This document shows, piece after piece, positions 8,856 through 18,133 of a stretch of 64,000 nucleotides of DNA (position 1 is its first letter; each line of letters begins with the position of its first letter). Both the position numbers and the translations under genes were made by a program. The notes under the pieces are model-generated. The model was not told the DNA's origin and searched no databases. It was given only the letters and a program-made list of their open reading frames with translations. The DNA is from Alcanivorax sediminis (lineage in GTDB: Bacteria > Pseudomonadota > Gammaproteobacteria > Pseudomonadales > Alcanivoracaceae). The DNA is taken from positions 2,852,001 through 2,916,000 of the forward strand of contig NZ_WIRE01000001.1 of NCBI RefSeq assembly GCF_009601165.1. The letters are read 5' to 3'.

Positions 8856-8893
8856 ACACAAGAGGCCGCATCCAATGCCTGAACGCGGCCTCT
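8856..8893. terminator. Hairpin after the 42-residue gene, inverted copy of 8521-8563
   Basis: AGAGGCCGC (8861-8869) pairs with GCGGCCTCT (8885-8893). The sequence matches the reverse complement of the aldehyde dehydrogenase terminator at 34 of 38 positions, including the loop TCCAATGCCTG. It probably ends the small gene and perhaps also the converging DyP gene. The T-runs are weak on both sides. Confidence 0.55.
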
Positions 8894-8944
8894 ATGATTA
8901 ATAGCACGCACAGACCAACCCCGCGCGCTATTCATTATTAACTA

Positions 8945-9820
8945 TTAACTGATCTCGTCCAGCCAATCCTGCGTCGGCACATACCACCAGGAACTCATCA
9001 CCGGGCGGGAGAACTCCAGCAGGCGATCCTTGACGGTGTCATCCGCGATTCCGTACATGCGACGCAGCAAGTAATCGTGACGATCCAGTTCGCAGGCAAA
9101 TGCCACGAAGTACAGGCCATGTTCCGCGGTATCACCATACGGCACTGAACGACGCCACAGTTTCTGAGGCACCCCATCACGTTCCACATCGGTGCGACCC
9201 ACATGCGCATCTGGCGGCATCTTGTCGGCCTCGAACTCCACGGCGTCTGCCTTGGTGCGGCCGATAACCCGCTCTTGCTCGTCCACAGGCAACGTGTTGA
9301 ATGCCTTTAGATTATGCACCCACTTCTGAGTCAGTAGCCAACTGCCTCCGGCGCCAGGGTGAGCATCCGGAATAAAGGTGGCCAGCTCTGCCTTTTCCCC
9401 TGTGGGGTTACCAATGCCATCCACGAACCCCGTCAGGTCACGCATGTCATGGTAAACAAAGCCATTCAGTTCCAGCTGAACCGCCAGGTCGTCACCCACT
9501 GCCTCTCGCACTTGCAGGGCAGTGTCGAAGACATCACTGCGGCTCTTACCCTGAACCCAGATCCACAGGTCACCCTGGGTGGCAGGCACATGACCTTCCA
9601 GGGAAAATGGCGGAAAACTGAAGCGATTGTCCAGCCGCGACCACAGGTTCGGGCCAAAGGCGAGCATGACAGGCGTGCCTGCCTGCTTCAGCGCATTAAC
9701 GCGCTGCACCAGATCACGCACGGCACTGTCTGAAAGTCCACTGGTCAGACAAAACTCAAAAAAGAGATGGTACTGGAAACTGCGGTCAAAAATACCCTCT
9801 TGCGGTGTCGACACCTGCAA
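8945..9820 (-). CDS. DyP-type haem peroxidase (YfeX-like)
   Basis: A 291-residue protein of the dye-decolourising peroxidase family. The diagnostic GFVDGIGNPT motif contains the catalytic Asp (about residue 134). The proximal haem ligand is predicted as His206 in DAHVGRTD, and the distal Arg is in LWRRSVPYG (about residue 223-224). No signal peptide is seen, so the enzyme is cytosolic. Length and motifs match the short, bacterial class B or YfeX-like group. It stands alone: no encapsulin or Efe genes are adjacent, and it is divergent from plsB. The physiological substrate is unknown. Confidence 0.92.
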   Translation of the reverse strand: MQVSTPQEGIFDRSFQYHLFFEFCLTSGLSDSAVRDLVQRVNALKQAGTPVMLAFGPNLWSRLDNRFSFPPFSLEGHVPATQGDLWIWVQGKSRSDVFDTALQVREAVGDDLAVQLELNGFVYHDMRDLTGFVDGIGNPTGEKAELATFIPDAHPGAGGSWLLTQKWVHNLKAFNTLPVDEQERVIGRTKADAVEFEADKMPPDAHVGRTDVERDGVPQKLWRRSVPYGDTAEHGLYFVAFACELDRHDYLLRRMYGIADDTVKDRLLEFSRPVMSSWWYVPTQDWLDEIS

Positions 9821-10026
9821 CTCCTTAGTTATCTGGTCCCTGTCCCGAGTGTATCAGCCCGAGCCATTCATGCCTCAGGATTATCCTGAAAAGCAATGCC
9901 GGCCTCAAAGCCGGATACCGGGTAGTGTCATTTCCTGCCGTTTTGAAACAAATTGAAATACCCGCTGGTGTTCCGGCAGCGGTCCATCCGATAAGATTGG
10001 CACACATTAGTTAACTGACAACCGAT

Positions 10027-12498
10027 ATGAACCCTTGGCTTGGACTGGATCGTCTGGCGTTCTTCCTGATCCGTATTTTTTTGCGGCTGTGCACACGTGC
10101 TAACGTGTTTCCCGCCGCCCCTGACGAGTTGCAGCTGGTGCCAAATACTCCAGTGGTATATGTGCTGCGTGATCGGTCAGCCTCTGATGCTGCAGCAGCG
10201 GACCAATCTGCACGCCAACTTGGACTGTCGTCAGCCCTTGGCGGGCTCACACTGGGCAAAACCCGCTTGCGTCACAGCTATTTCCAGCTGTACCGCCGTC
10301 AGTTCAGCAATCGCCGCCAGAGTGCGCCTATTTCTCCACCGCGCCTTGAAAAAATGGTTGCTGCGTTGCGAGAAAACCCGGAAGCCGATGTTCAGCTGGT
10401 GCCGGTTTCCGTTTTCTGGGGCCGCCGGCCTGAGAAGGAGAGTTCCTTCTGGCGTCTGCTGTTTTCGGATAACTGGTCTCCCGCCGGCTTCATCAAGAAA
10501 TTTTTCATCATTATCACTCAGGGCCGTCAGCTGTATGTGAAGTTCAATCAGCCCATGTCCCTGCGCACCCTGGTGGATCAATGCCAGACTGACGAGCAGG
10601 CGGTGCGCAAGGCGTCCCGTATCTTGCGGGTGCATTTCCGTCGCCAGCGCGAAGCCGCCATTGGCCCGGATCTGTCTCACCGCCGCACCCTGGCAAATAC
10701 CGTGGTGGAAGCCCCCTCCGTTCAGGAGACCATCCGTGCAGAAGCCAAGCGCCAGGAAACCACCCCCGAGAAGCTGGAAGCCAAGGCACGCAGCTATGTA
10801 ATGGAAATTGCAGCGGATTACTCACACACGGTTATCCGCTTCCTTGAGCTGTTCCTGAACTGGGTATGGAACCGTTTGTACGGTGGGCTGCGTGTCTACA
10901 ACATGGATAACCTGACCAAGGTCGCCGAAGATCACGAGGTGATCTATGTGCCTTGTCATCGCAGCCATATTGACTACCTGCTGTTGTCGTTCCTGGTATA
11001 TCGCAATGGGCTGGTACCCCCGCATATTGCAGCCGGCATCAACCTGAATCTTCCGATAGTGGGTACCATTCTGAGACGTGGCGGCGCTTTCTTCATGCGC
11101 CGCAGCTTCCGGGACAATCCGCTCTACGCCAGCGTGTTCAGCGAGTACCTGCATACCATCACAGCTCGCGGCTTTTCGATTGAATACTTCGTCGAAGGTG
11201 GTCGCAGTCGCAGCGGGCGCATGCTCAAACCCCGCACCGGCATGGTCGCCATGACCCTGCGCAGCTTCCTGCGCGATTCACGCAAGCCGATTGCCTTTGT
11301 GCCCGTTTACATTGGCTATGAAAAAGTCATCGAGTCCGGATCGTACATTGGCGAGCTGCACGGCGAGAAGAAACAGAAGGAATCCGTGGGCGGCCTGATG
11401 AAATCCCTGGCAGTGCTGCGTAGCTATTTCGGCCAGGTGCATGTGAACTTCGGCGAACCCATCAAGCTGGTGGATTTTCTGGATGAGCACCACAAAAACT
11501 GGCGCCAGGAAGGCCCGGTCAACAATGACAGCCCACCGTGGTTCAAGCATGTGGTGGAAGAGCTCGGCCAGCAAGTGGTGGAGTCTATCAATGCGGCTGC
11601 GGTAGCCAACCCGGTTAACCTGCTTAGCCTGGCACTGCTTGCCTCGCCCAAACACACCATGGACATCGCCCAGCTGCGCGAACAGCTGGGGCTCTATATC
11701 GCCCTGCTCAAGCAAGCGCCGTACAGCCGCTGCGCGGCCATCGCCAATGATGATGCTCAAGCGCTTATTGATTACGGGCTGGAAAACGACTTTCTCGATC
11801 GCATCCAGCACAAGCTCGGTGATGTGGTCACCACTGACGAGCAAACAGCCCTGCAAATGGCCTACGTGCGCAATAACAGCGTGCACCTGTTCATTCTGCC
11901 CGGCCTGATCTGTTCGCTGGTGATGAACGCCCGTGCGGTTCCGCGGGAAGCGCTGCAAGGGATGGTGCAGCTGATCTACCCGTTCCTGCGTAATGAGTAC
12001 TTCCTGCACTGGCAAGAAGGCGATGAACTGGCAAAGGCGGTGGATGACATGCTGGTCGTTCTCGAAGAGCGACAGCTGATCAGCCGTGAGGGGGACAAGA
12101 TTATCGGTGCCGCCATCCACACCCATGAAGCGGATATGCTTGAGCATCTGGGTCAGACTGTCATGCCCTCTCTGGAGCGTTACTATCTGACCATCCGTCT
12201 GCTGGTGCAATACGGTTCCGGCATGCTGACCGCCGAGCAGCTGGGCGAGCTGGCCCACCAGACCGCTCAGCGCCTGTCACTGCTGTACGAGTTCAATTCC
12301 CCTGAATTTTTCGACAAGGTGGTGCTAAAGAACTTTATTAGCCAGCTCCATGGGACAGGCCTGGTTACCACCGACGGCGCGGGCGCGTTGGTATTTGATC
12401 GCAAGCTGGAGTCGCTGGACGATGAAGCCAATCGTGTTCTCAGTCCGGATATCAGCGATGCAATCCAGCGAGTCACCCGGGTGGCAAGCCAGATCTGA
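10027..12498 (+). CDS. plsB: Glycerol-3-phosphate 1-O-acyltransferase
   Basis: Membrane-bound enzyme that makes the first committed phospholipid intermediate, lysophosphatidate, from glycerol-3-phosphate and acyl-CoA or acyl-ACP. At 823 residues it has the full PlsB length (E. coli about 807). The acyltransferase motifs are visible: CHRSHIDYLL with His311 and Asp316 (block I), RRGGAFFMRRSFRDNPLY (block II), FVEGGRSRSGR (block III), and PIAFVPVYIGYE (block IV). ATG 10027 gives MNPWLGLDRLAFFLIRIFLR. It is monocistronic with its own terminator and divergent from the DyP gene across about 200 bases. Confidence 0.97.
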   Translation: MNPWLGLDRLAFFLIRIFLRLCTRANVFPAAPDELQLVPNTPVVYVLRDRSASDAAAADQSARQLGLSSALGGLTLGKTRLRHSYFQLYRRQFSNRRQSAPISPPRLEKMVAALRENPEADVQLVPVSVFWGRRPEKESSFWRLLFSDNWSPAGFIKKFFIIITQGRQLYVKFNQPMSLRTLVDQCQTDEQAVRKASRILRVHFRRQREAAIGPDLSHRRTLANTVVEAPSVQETIRAEAKRQETTPEKLEAKARSYVMEIAADYSHTVIRFLELFLNWVWNRLYGGLRVYNMDNLTKVAEDHEVIYVPCHRSHIDYLLLSFLVYRNGLVPPHIAAGINLNLPIVGTILRRGGAFFMRRSFRDNPLYASVFSEYLHTITARGFSIEYFVEGGRSRSGRMLKPRTGMVAMTLRSFLRDSRKPIAFVPVYIGYEKVIESGSYIGELHGEKKQKESVGGLMKSLAVLRSYFGQVHVNFGEPIKLVDFLDEHHKNWRQEGPVNNDSPPWFKHVVEELGQQVVESINAAAVANPVNLLSLALLASPKHTMDIAQLREQLGLYIALLKQAPYSRCAAIANDDAQALIDYGLENDFLDRIQHKLGDVVTTDEQTALQMAYVRNNSVHLFILPGLICSLVMNARAVPREALQGMVQLIYPFLRNEYFLHWQEGDELAKAVDDMLVVLEERQLISREGDKIIGAAIHTHEADMLEHLGQTVMPSLERYYLTIRLLVQYGSGMLTAEQLGELAHQTAQRLSLLYEFNSPEFFDKVVLKNFISQLHGTGLVTTDGAGALVFDRKLESLDDEANRVLSPDISDAIQRVTRVASQI

Positions 12499-12505
12499 AC
12501 CCGAC

Positions 12506-12531
12506 AGCCCTCCTCCACGGAGGGCTTTCTT
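12506..12531 (+). terminator. Terminator after plsB
   Basis: AGCCCTCC (12506-12513) pairs with GGAGGGCT (12519-12526), followed by TTTCTTC. It falls between the plsB stop and the converging outer-membrane gene. Confidence 0.8.
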
Positions 12532-12534
12532 CAT

Positions 12535-13230
12535 TCAGAACTGGTACAGCACCGCGAGGCCATAGTTGAATGTTTCCAGATCCAACTCCAGGCCTTCCGC
12601 GAACGGAACCGACACCCCTTTCAGGTACGCCTTGTCACCCGTAGTGACTGAACCTGCATTGGTGTAAGACACCGACAGATCCGCACTGAAACTGTCCGTC
12701 ATCCAGTACATCAACCCGCCCCCCAACTTGAATGCCCAGTCGGTGTCATCGCTGTCACTGACCGTTGCGCTGGTGGTCGGAATCTGACTGCTGACCCCCT
12801 CAAAGCGATTTACCGCCAGGCCGATGCCTGCGCCCATGTAGGGGTCAAACATGCCTGCACCGCGCTCGCCCTTGAAATGGAAATAACCGTTGACCAGAAA
12901 AATTCGGCTGTAGACCTCAGCAGAGAGCTCGCCCGTCACAGAGGTGTCCCGGCTATATGTCACCCTGTCGGTATCTTCACTGGCCAGCCCCATGTCCAGC
13001 GCCAGCTCGGCCCGAAAATGCGGATTGACGAAATAGCCCGCGCTAAACAACACCTGATCTGCAGCGCCGGGATCATAGTTGCTCAGTGTAATTTCCGGAT
13101 ACCCTTCATGTTTGATCGACATATCCTGACTGCGGAAATCAGAGTAACCGTAACCAAAGCGAACAAAAGGTCCAGCGACAAGCTGGCCGGACAGCGTCAA
13201 AAGGATGCTCATCAACGCAAAACTCTTCAT
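12535..13230 (-). CDS. Outer-membrane beta-barrel protein (OmpW/OmpA-barrel-like)
   Basis: A 231-residue precursor with a clear signal peptide (MKSFALMSILLTLSGQLVAG, cleavage near residue 19-20). The rest is alternating hydrophobic/polar beta strands with glycine-aromatic turns and a C-terminal LAVLYQF. The terminal Phe is the BAM recognition signal of outer-membrane barrels. Size suggests an eight-stranded barrel. Segments like DPYMGAGIGLAVNRFEG and WAFKLGGGLMYWMTDS resemble OmpW or lipid A deacylase-type porin folds, but I cannot name the family. The start follows GGAGCGGGAA. It is monocistronic and faces plsB tail to tail. Confidence 0.8.
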   Translation of the reverse strand: MKSFALMSILLTLSGQLVAGPFVRFGYGYSDFRSQDMSIKHEGYPEITLSNYDPGAADQVLFSAGYFVNPHFRAELALDMGLASEDTDRVTYSRDTSVTGELSAEVYSRIFLVNGYFHFKGERGAGMFDPYMGAGIGLAVNRFEGVSSQIPTTSATVSDSDDTDWAFKLGGGLMYWMTDSFSADLSVSYTNAGSVTTGDKAYLKGVSVPFAEGLELDLETFNYGLAVLYQF

Positions 13231-13345
13231 TTCCCGCTCCTTGAGAAAGTGACGTAGTTAACAAAGTGAAGCCCCACACGAACTATGGGAGAAGCGGGGG
13301 AAGCCTGAACATTGGCCGGCAGAGGGTTTTTGAGGTCAGGCAGGC

Positions 13346-14071
13346 CTAACCCATTGGATAGACATCAAACCTAACCGCTTTGCCCTTCTGGCTAAAGCCA
13401 GGCGCACAGCCAGCAAGGCTCGGGGCCTTGGCGGGCCGTTTGACGACGATGCGGTGTGGAGTCAGCGCCCGTGCCCAGTCGAGCATGGCCACCTCTTCAT
13501 CCAGTGATGGGTAATCATTGATCCACTGCAGCCAGAGCAGATCCTTCTTTACGGCGGCGCTTTTTTCCCGCGAAGGGAACATGGGATCCAGGTATACCGC
13601 ATGCAAGTGCGGCTCCTGGAGGGCACGGCTATCCTGGCAGGGCAGCAGCCTCATTCGCTCTGCCAGCGCTCCGGGCGCTCGAGAGAGGCCATCGGCCAGC
13701 AGCGCATGAACCAGGGGGGAACGTTCAATGAGGATCACCTCGAATCCCGCCTGGGCAATCAAGGCCGCATCACGCCCCAGCCCTGCCGTCGCATCGACAA
13801 CCCGGTATCGCTCATCCTTTGGCTTGCCCAAGGCCTTCACCAGCCGCTCGTGGCGCACCCGCTCGGGATCCAGACGATAACCCTGCTTGCCATGGCTAAA
13901 GTCAACGGACAGCGGCGTCTCCTTACCACCGGGCACCCACAGGCTAAGGTGATCTCCAACGCGCCCCATGACCAGCTTCAGGCCTGCCGCTTCAGCTTCG
14001 GCTTCACTTGCCACCGGACAGCCAGGCAAGCCGTCCGGGCAACTGCTGAGCAGCCCTACCTCTGCGCTCAT
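13346..14071 (-). CDS. rsmJ: 16S rRNA (guanine1516-N2)-methyltransferase
   Basis: Class I SAM-dependent methyltransferase, 241 residues. YRVVDATAGLGRDA is the SAM-binding motif I; AVYLDPMFPSREKSA is the RsmJ/YhiQ catalytic DP-F motif and AVKKDLLWLQ follows. These two motifs together are specific to RsmJ, which methylates G1516 of 16S rRNA in the small subunit. Only 3 bases separate it from the upstream uppP, so it is the distal gene of a leftward run (yoaA, tsaB, thioesterase, uppP, rsmJ). Confidence 0.93.
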   Translation of the reverse strand: MSAEVGLLSSCPDGLPGCPVASEAEAEAAGLKLVMGRVGDHLSLWVPGGKETPLSVDFSHGKQGYRLDPERVRHERLVKALGKPKDERYRVVDATAGLGRDAALIAQAGFEVILIERSPLVHALLADGLSRAPGALAERMRLLPCQDSRALQEPHLHAVYLDPMFPSREKSAAVKKDLLWLQWINDYPSLDEEVAMLDWARALTPHRIVVKRPAKAPSLAGCAPGFSQKGKAVRFDVYPMG

Positions 14072-14074
14072 GGT

Positions 14075-14872
14075 TCAGGCCAGCCATGCCAGCAAGGCAA
14101 TCCCCAGCACCAGCCGGTAAACCACAAAGGGCAGCATGCCCACGCGCTCCAGCAGGCGGATGAAGAACACAATGGTGAGATAGGCAGTGATGGCGCTGAC
14201 CCCTGCGCCCAGTGCCATCAAGCCCCAGTCAACGGGCGCCTGCAGCTCCAGCAGATCCTTGGTTTTCAACAGCCCGGCACCGAGAATCACCGGGATAGAC
14301 ATCAGGAAAGAAAACCGTGCTGCTTCTTCCCGTCGGAACCCAAGGGCCAGCGCCGCCGTAATGGTAATACCACTGCGAGAGGTACCCGGAATCAGAGCCA
14401 GCGCCTGGGCGAAGCCCACCAGCAAGGCACCCGCGATACCGATTTCGGTCAGTGACCGGGAGCGCGCACCAAACGCATCGGCAAACCACAACAACCCACC
14501 AAAAACCAGGGTGGTAATGGCAATCACCAGCGCCGAGCGCAGCTCTCGCTCAATCCAGTCATCGCCAAGAAAGCCAAATACAACCGCCGGAATCGTGGCC
14601 AGAACCACCAGCAGGCCGAGACGCAAATCTTCATTCATGCGGCGGTGAGCCACCGCCTGCCCTGCCCCGCCGAGCATGGCGCCGATGTCACGTCGATAGT
14701 AGGTCATCACGGCCAGCAAGGTGCCAAGGTGCACCGCCACATCAAAGGCGAGCCCCTGATCCGGCCAACCCAACACTTCTGACGGCAGAATGAGATGGGC
14801 CGAACTGGAAATCGGCAAGAATTCGGTGAGTCCCTGAATCAACGCCAGAATCAGCGCCTGAAACCAGTCCAT
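14075..14872 (-). CDS. uppP: Undecaprenyl-diphosphate phosphatase (BacA type)
   Basis: Integral membrane enzyme, 265 residues, that recycles the undecaprenyl carrier lipid for peptidoglycan and O-antigen synthesis; overproduction gives bacitracin resistance in other species. Signatures: QGLTEFLPISSSAHLI (motif 1, with the catalytic Glu region), and LIPGTSRSGITI (second conserved PGxSRSGxT box). Multiple membrane helices span the protein. It begins 33 bases after the thioesterase gene and almost abuts rsmJ. Confidence 0.97.
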   Translation of the reverse strand: MDWFQALILALIQGLTEFLPISSSAHLILPSEVLGWPDQGLAFDVAVHLGTLLAVMTYYRRDIGAMLGGAGQAVAHRRMNEDLRLGLLVVLATIPAVVFGFLGDDWIERELRSALVIAITTLVFGGLLWFADAFGARSRSLTEIGIAGALLVGFAQALALIPGTSRSGITITAALALGFRREEAARFSFLMSIPVILGAGLLKTKDLLELQAPVDWGLMALGAGVSAITAYLTIVFFIRLLERVGMLPFVVYRLVLGIALLAWLA

Positions 14873-14904
14873 GGAATGTCCTTACTGCTGAAAATGGATA
14901 AGGG

Positions 14905-15339
14905 TCAAGACTCGGAGGCCGTGATCTGGTAGCCCTTGATAAATTCCGCTGGCATGCGGCGCGGCTTGCCGGAGTCGAGTGCAACACAGACCCACTTGGT
15001 TCGACCACGCAACAACGTCACGCCGTCAGATTCACGGATGATCTGGTATCGTCGGGTAATACTGAGACGCTCATCGTTTTCAACAATCCAGGTACCGATG
15101 ACCAGCTTCTCACCTTCAAACGCCGGGGCCAGATAATCCACTTCGGTACGGCGCGCCACCATGGCGCGATTAAGCTTCTGATACAGATCCCAGCCCAGCC
15201 CCAGCACCGTAGTATGATCCCAGGCAATCTGCTCCATGAAACGCAGGTATTCGGTGTTGTTCACATGGCCCATGACATCGATGGACTCAGCAGGCACCAC
15301 AAATTCCATCACATGGACATTGGCAAGATCCCAGTTCAT
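14905..15339 (-). CDS. Hot-dog fold acyl-CoA thioesterase (YbgC/4HBT type)
   Basis: A 144-residue single hot-dog domain. The segment VPAESIDVMGHVNNTEYLRFMEQIAWDH carries the MGHVNNxxY signature of the 4HBT family, with the catalytic Asp in IDVMGHVNN. It is cytosolic with no signal. Its start overlaps the end of tsaB by 4 bases (ATGA type), so the two are translationally coupled. The substrate could be short or medium acyl-CoA; the sequence does not decide. Confidence 0.88.
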   Translation of the reverse strand: MNWDLANVHVMEFVVPAESIDVMGHVNNTEYLRFMEQIAWDHTTVLGLGWDLYQKLNRAMVARRTEVDYLAPAFEGEKLVIGTWIVENDERLSITRRYQIIRESDGVTLLRGRTKWVCVALDSGKPRRMPAEFIKGYQITASES

Positions 15340-16022
15340 CGCACCGCTCCCTGAATAACCTGATCACGCAGATACACTGGCTGAGCCTGGTCGGCACTGA
15401 CCGCCTCTCCACGCAGAAAAGCGGATAATGCCAGCTTCGCAACAGCATGCGCATGGGGGTGGACGTCAGGCAGACAGGCGCTTGCGTCATAAGCGGCCGT
15501 CAGTGCATCACGGTAAACCAGACCGGATCCTGCAATCAGCCATTGACCATCAAGTTGCGGCAATGCCTCCGGCTTGAACAGGCCGTCCGGCAGCACAGTC
15601 GCCACCTGCTCACCCTCGATGCGATAGGCTCCCAGGTACAACTCTCCCATGCGTGCATCAAAACAGGCAATCACCTGGCCAGCGTTATTCTCCGGGGGCA
15701 CGCTCAGCGCACAAGCCGCCAGCGTGGAAACCCCCACCACGGGAAGATCAGCAGAAAATGCCAGACCCTGCGCAACCGCCGCCGCCACCCGCACGCCGGT
15801 GAAAGCGCCGGGGCCATGACCAAAGGCAAGGCAATCCACCTCTTTCAGTGTCACGCCAGACTCTGCCAACAACGACTCGACCATGGGCAGCGCCAGTTCG
15901 GTCTGTTTACGAGGCGCAATTTCAAAGGATTCACGAATGTGCTGGCCGACGGGCAGGCTGTCGTCCAGCAAGGCGACGGAGCAGGATTCTCCTGCGGTCT
16001 CCAGAGCGAGAATTCGGGTCAT
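15336..16022 (-). CDS. tsaB: tRNA threonylcarbamoyladenosine synthesis protein TsaB (YeaZ)
   Basis: An inactive paralogue of TsaD, 228 residues, that scaffolds the TsaBDE complex for t6A37 modification of tRNA. MTRILALETAGESCSVALL and CLAFGHGPGAFTGVRVA are the family signatures (ASKHA fold; the GPGSFTGxR box). It is shorter than TsaD and lacks the TsaD metal His pair, as expected. Its start overlaps the stop of the helicase gene by 4 bases, and its stop overlaps the thioesterase start, giving a tight leftward operon. Confidence 0.95.
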   Translation of the reverse strand: MTRILALETAGESCSVALLDDSLPVGQHIRESFEIAPRKQTELALPMVESLLAESGVTLKEVDCLAFGHGPGAFTGVRVAAAVAQGLAFSADLPVVGVSTLAACALSVPPENNAGQVIACFDARMGELYLGAYRIEGEQVATVLPDGLFKPEALPQLDGQWLIAGSGLVYRDALTAAYDASACLPDVHPHAHAVAKLALSAFLRGEAVSADQAQPVYLRDQVIQGAVR

Positions 16023-18073
16023 GCTTCGCGTTGTCCTGTTGAGACTCCGGAGGGCTGCTCGTTAGCGGCCGCAGGAATACCCGGAGCAGATTCGTTAGAC
16101 GGCACACCTGCCTGTGATGTCTGCCCCTGTCGGGCCAGGTAGGCAAAGAAACGCTGGACCACATCCAGCTTTCGAGTGCGGGTCATGTTGGGCAAGCTGT
16201 TGACGAACAGCTTGCCGTAACTCTTGGTCAACAAACGAGGGTCTGCCACCACCAGCAAGCCGGTATCCTGGGGGTCACGGATCAGGCGCCCGGCCCCCTG
16301 ACGCAATGCCAGTACCGCTTGGGGCAACTGGTAGTCCCGGAATGCATTACCGCCATTGCGGTTGATGTGCTCGATACGGGCTGCCGCCACCGGGTCACCT
16401 GGTGAGCCAAATGGCAGCTTGTCGATGATCACGCAGCTGAGCGCCTCACCCCGGACATCAATGCCCTCCCAAAAACTGCTGGTACCCAACAGCACGGCAT
16501 TACCTTTGTCCCTGAACGTATCCAGGAGTTCACGTCGACCCGATTCGCCTTGCACCAGCAGGGGATAATCCACCGCAGAGCGCAGGATAGCCGCGGCCTC
16601 ACGCAGAGCACGATGACTGGTAAAGAGAAAGAAAGTGCGCCCGCCTGCGGCCTTGATGACTGGCACCATGGCTTCGGTCAGGGCACGGGTGTAATCGGGA
16701 TCATTGGGTTGTGGCAATCCGTCGGGTGCATAAAACACCGCCTGCTTCTTGAAATCGAAAGGACTTTCCAGACGAAGGGTGTCTGCCGAATCCAGGCCCA
16801 GGCGCTTCTGGATATGCTCAAAGCGCCCACCCACTGACAGCGTCGCGGAGGTCAGGATCCAGCTACAAGGGTTGCGCTCCCTCTGGGCGCGCAGCTGGGC
16901 CGACACGGACAAGGGCGTGCTGTGTAGCACCACGGTCCGTTTGAACGTCTCAAACCAGTACACCCGGTTAGGTTGATCGCCCTTCAGGTAGGCCGCCAGG
17001 CAGTCCACATGCTCGCTGGCACGCCGAGAGCAGGCTTCCATGCCACGGCTGGCCTTACCCAGAGGGCCTAGAAACACATCCAGTTGACGCAATGCCTCCA
17101 GCAGGTCTTCGCCTGCCTGCATCACCGCCTCGTTCTCCCAGACGTCAGACCAGGGTGCGCGTCGCTCCATCTCGCCCAGGCTCAGCCGGAAATCCAGGCA
17201 GCCTTTCTCTACGCTGGCGATAAGCTGGTTCAGCGTAGCCAGATCTGCGCTGGTCTGCCCAGCTTCAGACAGGCTGTCACGACCCAGTTCCTGTACCTGG
17301 CGGGTGCTGAGGGTATCCCCAAAAAAGGCAGCCGCGATTTCCGGCAGCTGATGGGCCTCATCGAAAATCACCGTATTGGCGCTGGGCAGCAACTCCATTC
17401 CCGCCCCACTGCCTCGCAGGGCCGCATCGGCGAAGAACAGGTGATGGTTGACCACCACCAGATCCGCCTCCTGCGCTTCCTTGCGGGCATTCATCAGGGG
17501 GCACTCCTGATAACTTGGGCAGTCGGTGCCCAGACAGTTATCCGCGGTGCTGGTAACCCAGGGCCAGATTGGAGCGTCTTCCGGGAGTTGCTGCAGTTCC
17601 GCAATATCACCGGTACGGGTTCGGCCTGCCCAATGGGCGACGATCTGCATCTGCTCTACGGTTTCCCGGGTCAGAAAACGAGCCTCTTCCTGATGCAGCT
17701 CAAGACGATAAGGACACAGATAGTTCGCCCGGCCCTTCAGCAATGCCACCTTGCGCGGCAAGCCCAGCGCCTTGCGCACCAGGGGCAGGTCCTTGAAAAA
17801 AAGCTGGTCCTGCAGGCTCTTGGTACCAGTAGAGACCAGGGTCGGGCCCTCAGACAGCAGCGCTGGCACCAGATAGGCCAGCGTCTTGCCAGTGCCCGTT
17901 TCCGCTTCCACCATCAGGGTGCCACCACCACGGATCGCCTTTTCAACGGCCTCAGCCATTTCCAGCTGGGGCTCACGGGGCTGATAGCCGGGCAACAGCG
18001 GCGCGAAACGCGTCAAATCGGTAAGATGGGAACGGGCACTCGTCACAAACAATCCTGAATCAGTATTCGCCAT
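16019..18073 (-). CDS. yoaA: ATP-dependent DNA helicase YoaA (DinG/XPD family)
   Basis: A superfamily 2 iron-sulfur helicase, 684 residues, similar in length to E. coli YoaA (636) rather than DinG. Walker A is MVEAETGTGKTLAYL; the four Fe-S cysteines are in NYLCPYR and CLGTDCPSYQECP; motif II is DEAH in VIFDEAHQLPE. C-terminal motifs LGTSSFWEGIDVRGE and RQGAGRLIRDP (motif VI) are intact. YoaA works with the polymerase subunit HolC in replication repair in E. coli. It is first in the operon with tsaB, followed by the thioesterase, uppP and rsmJ. The C-terminal tail after about residue 650 is low-complexity and likely disordered. Confidence 0.92.
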   Translation of the reverse strand: MANTDSGLFVTSARSHLTDLTRFAPLLPGYQPREPQLEMAEAVEKAIRGGGTLMVEAETGTGKTLAYLVPALLSEGPTLVSTGTKSLQDQLFFKDLPLVRKALGLPRKVALLKGRANYLCPYRLELHQEEARFLTRETVEQMQIVAHWAGRTRTGDIAELQQLPEDAPIWPWVTSTADNCLGTDCPSYQECPLMNARKEAQEADLVVVNHHLFFADAALRGSGAGMELLPSANTVIFDEAHQLPEIAAAFFGDTLSTRQVQELGRDSLSEAGQTSADLATLNQLIASVEKGCLDFRLSLGEMERRAPWSDVWENEAVMQAGEDLLEALRQLDVFLGPLGKASRGMEACSRRASEHVDCLAAYLKGDQPNRVYWFETFKRTVVLHSTPLSVSAQLRAQRERNPCSWILTSATLSVGGRFEHIQKRLGLDSADTLRLESPFDFKKQAVFYAPDGLPQPNDPDYTRALTEAMVPVIKAAGGRTFFLFTSHRALREAAAILRSAVDYPLLVQGESGRRELLDTFRDKGNAVLLGTSSFWEGIDVRGEALSCVIIDKLPFGSPGDPVAAARIEHINRNGGNAFRDYQLPQAVLALRQGAGRLIRDPQDTGLLVVADPRLLTKSYGKLFVNSLPNMTRTRKLDVVQRFFAYLARQGQTSQAGVPSNESAPGIPAAANEQPSGVSTGQREA

Positions 18074-18133
18074 AAATTAGCGGCGCGGGAAGCATAGCCC
18101 ATTCATTGTTGGAACCCAACGAAAGTGGCACAG

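Noticed and set aside
11278..12258. 326-codon frame antisense to plsB
   Set aside because: Mirror frame of a strongly coding gene in GC-rich DNA; no motif, and the opposite strand carries conserved PlsB sequence.
17084..18058. 324-codon frame antisense to yoaA
   Set aside because: It is opposite conserved helicase motifs; no start signal or family.
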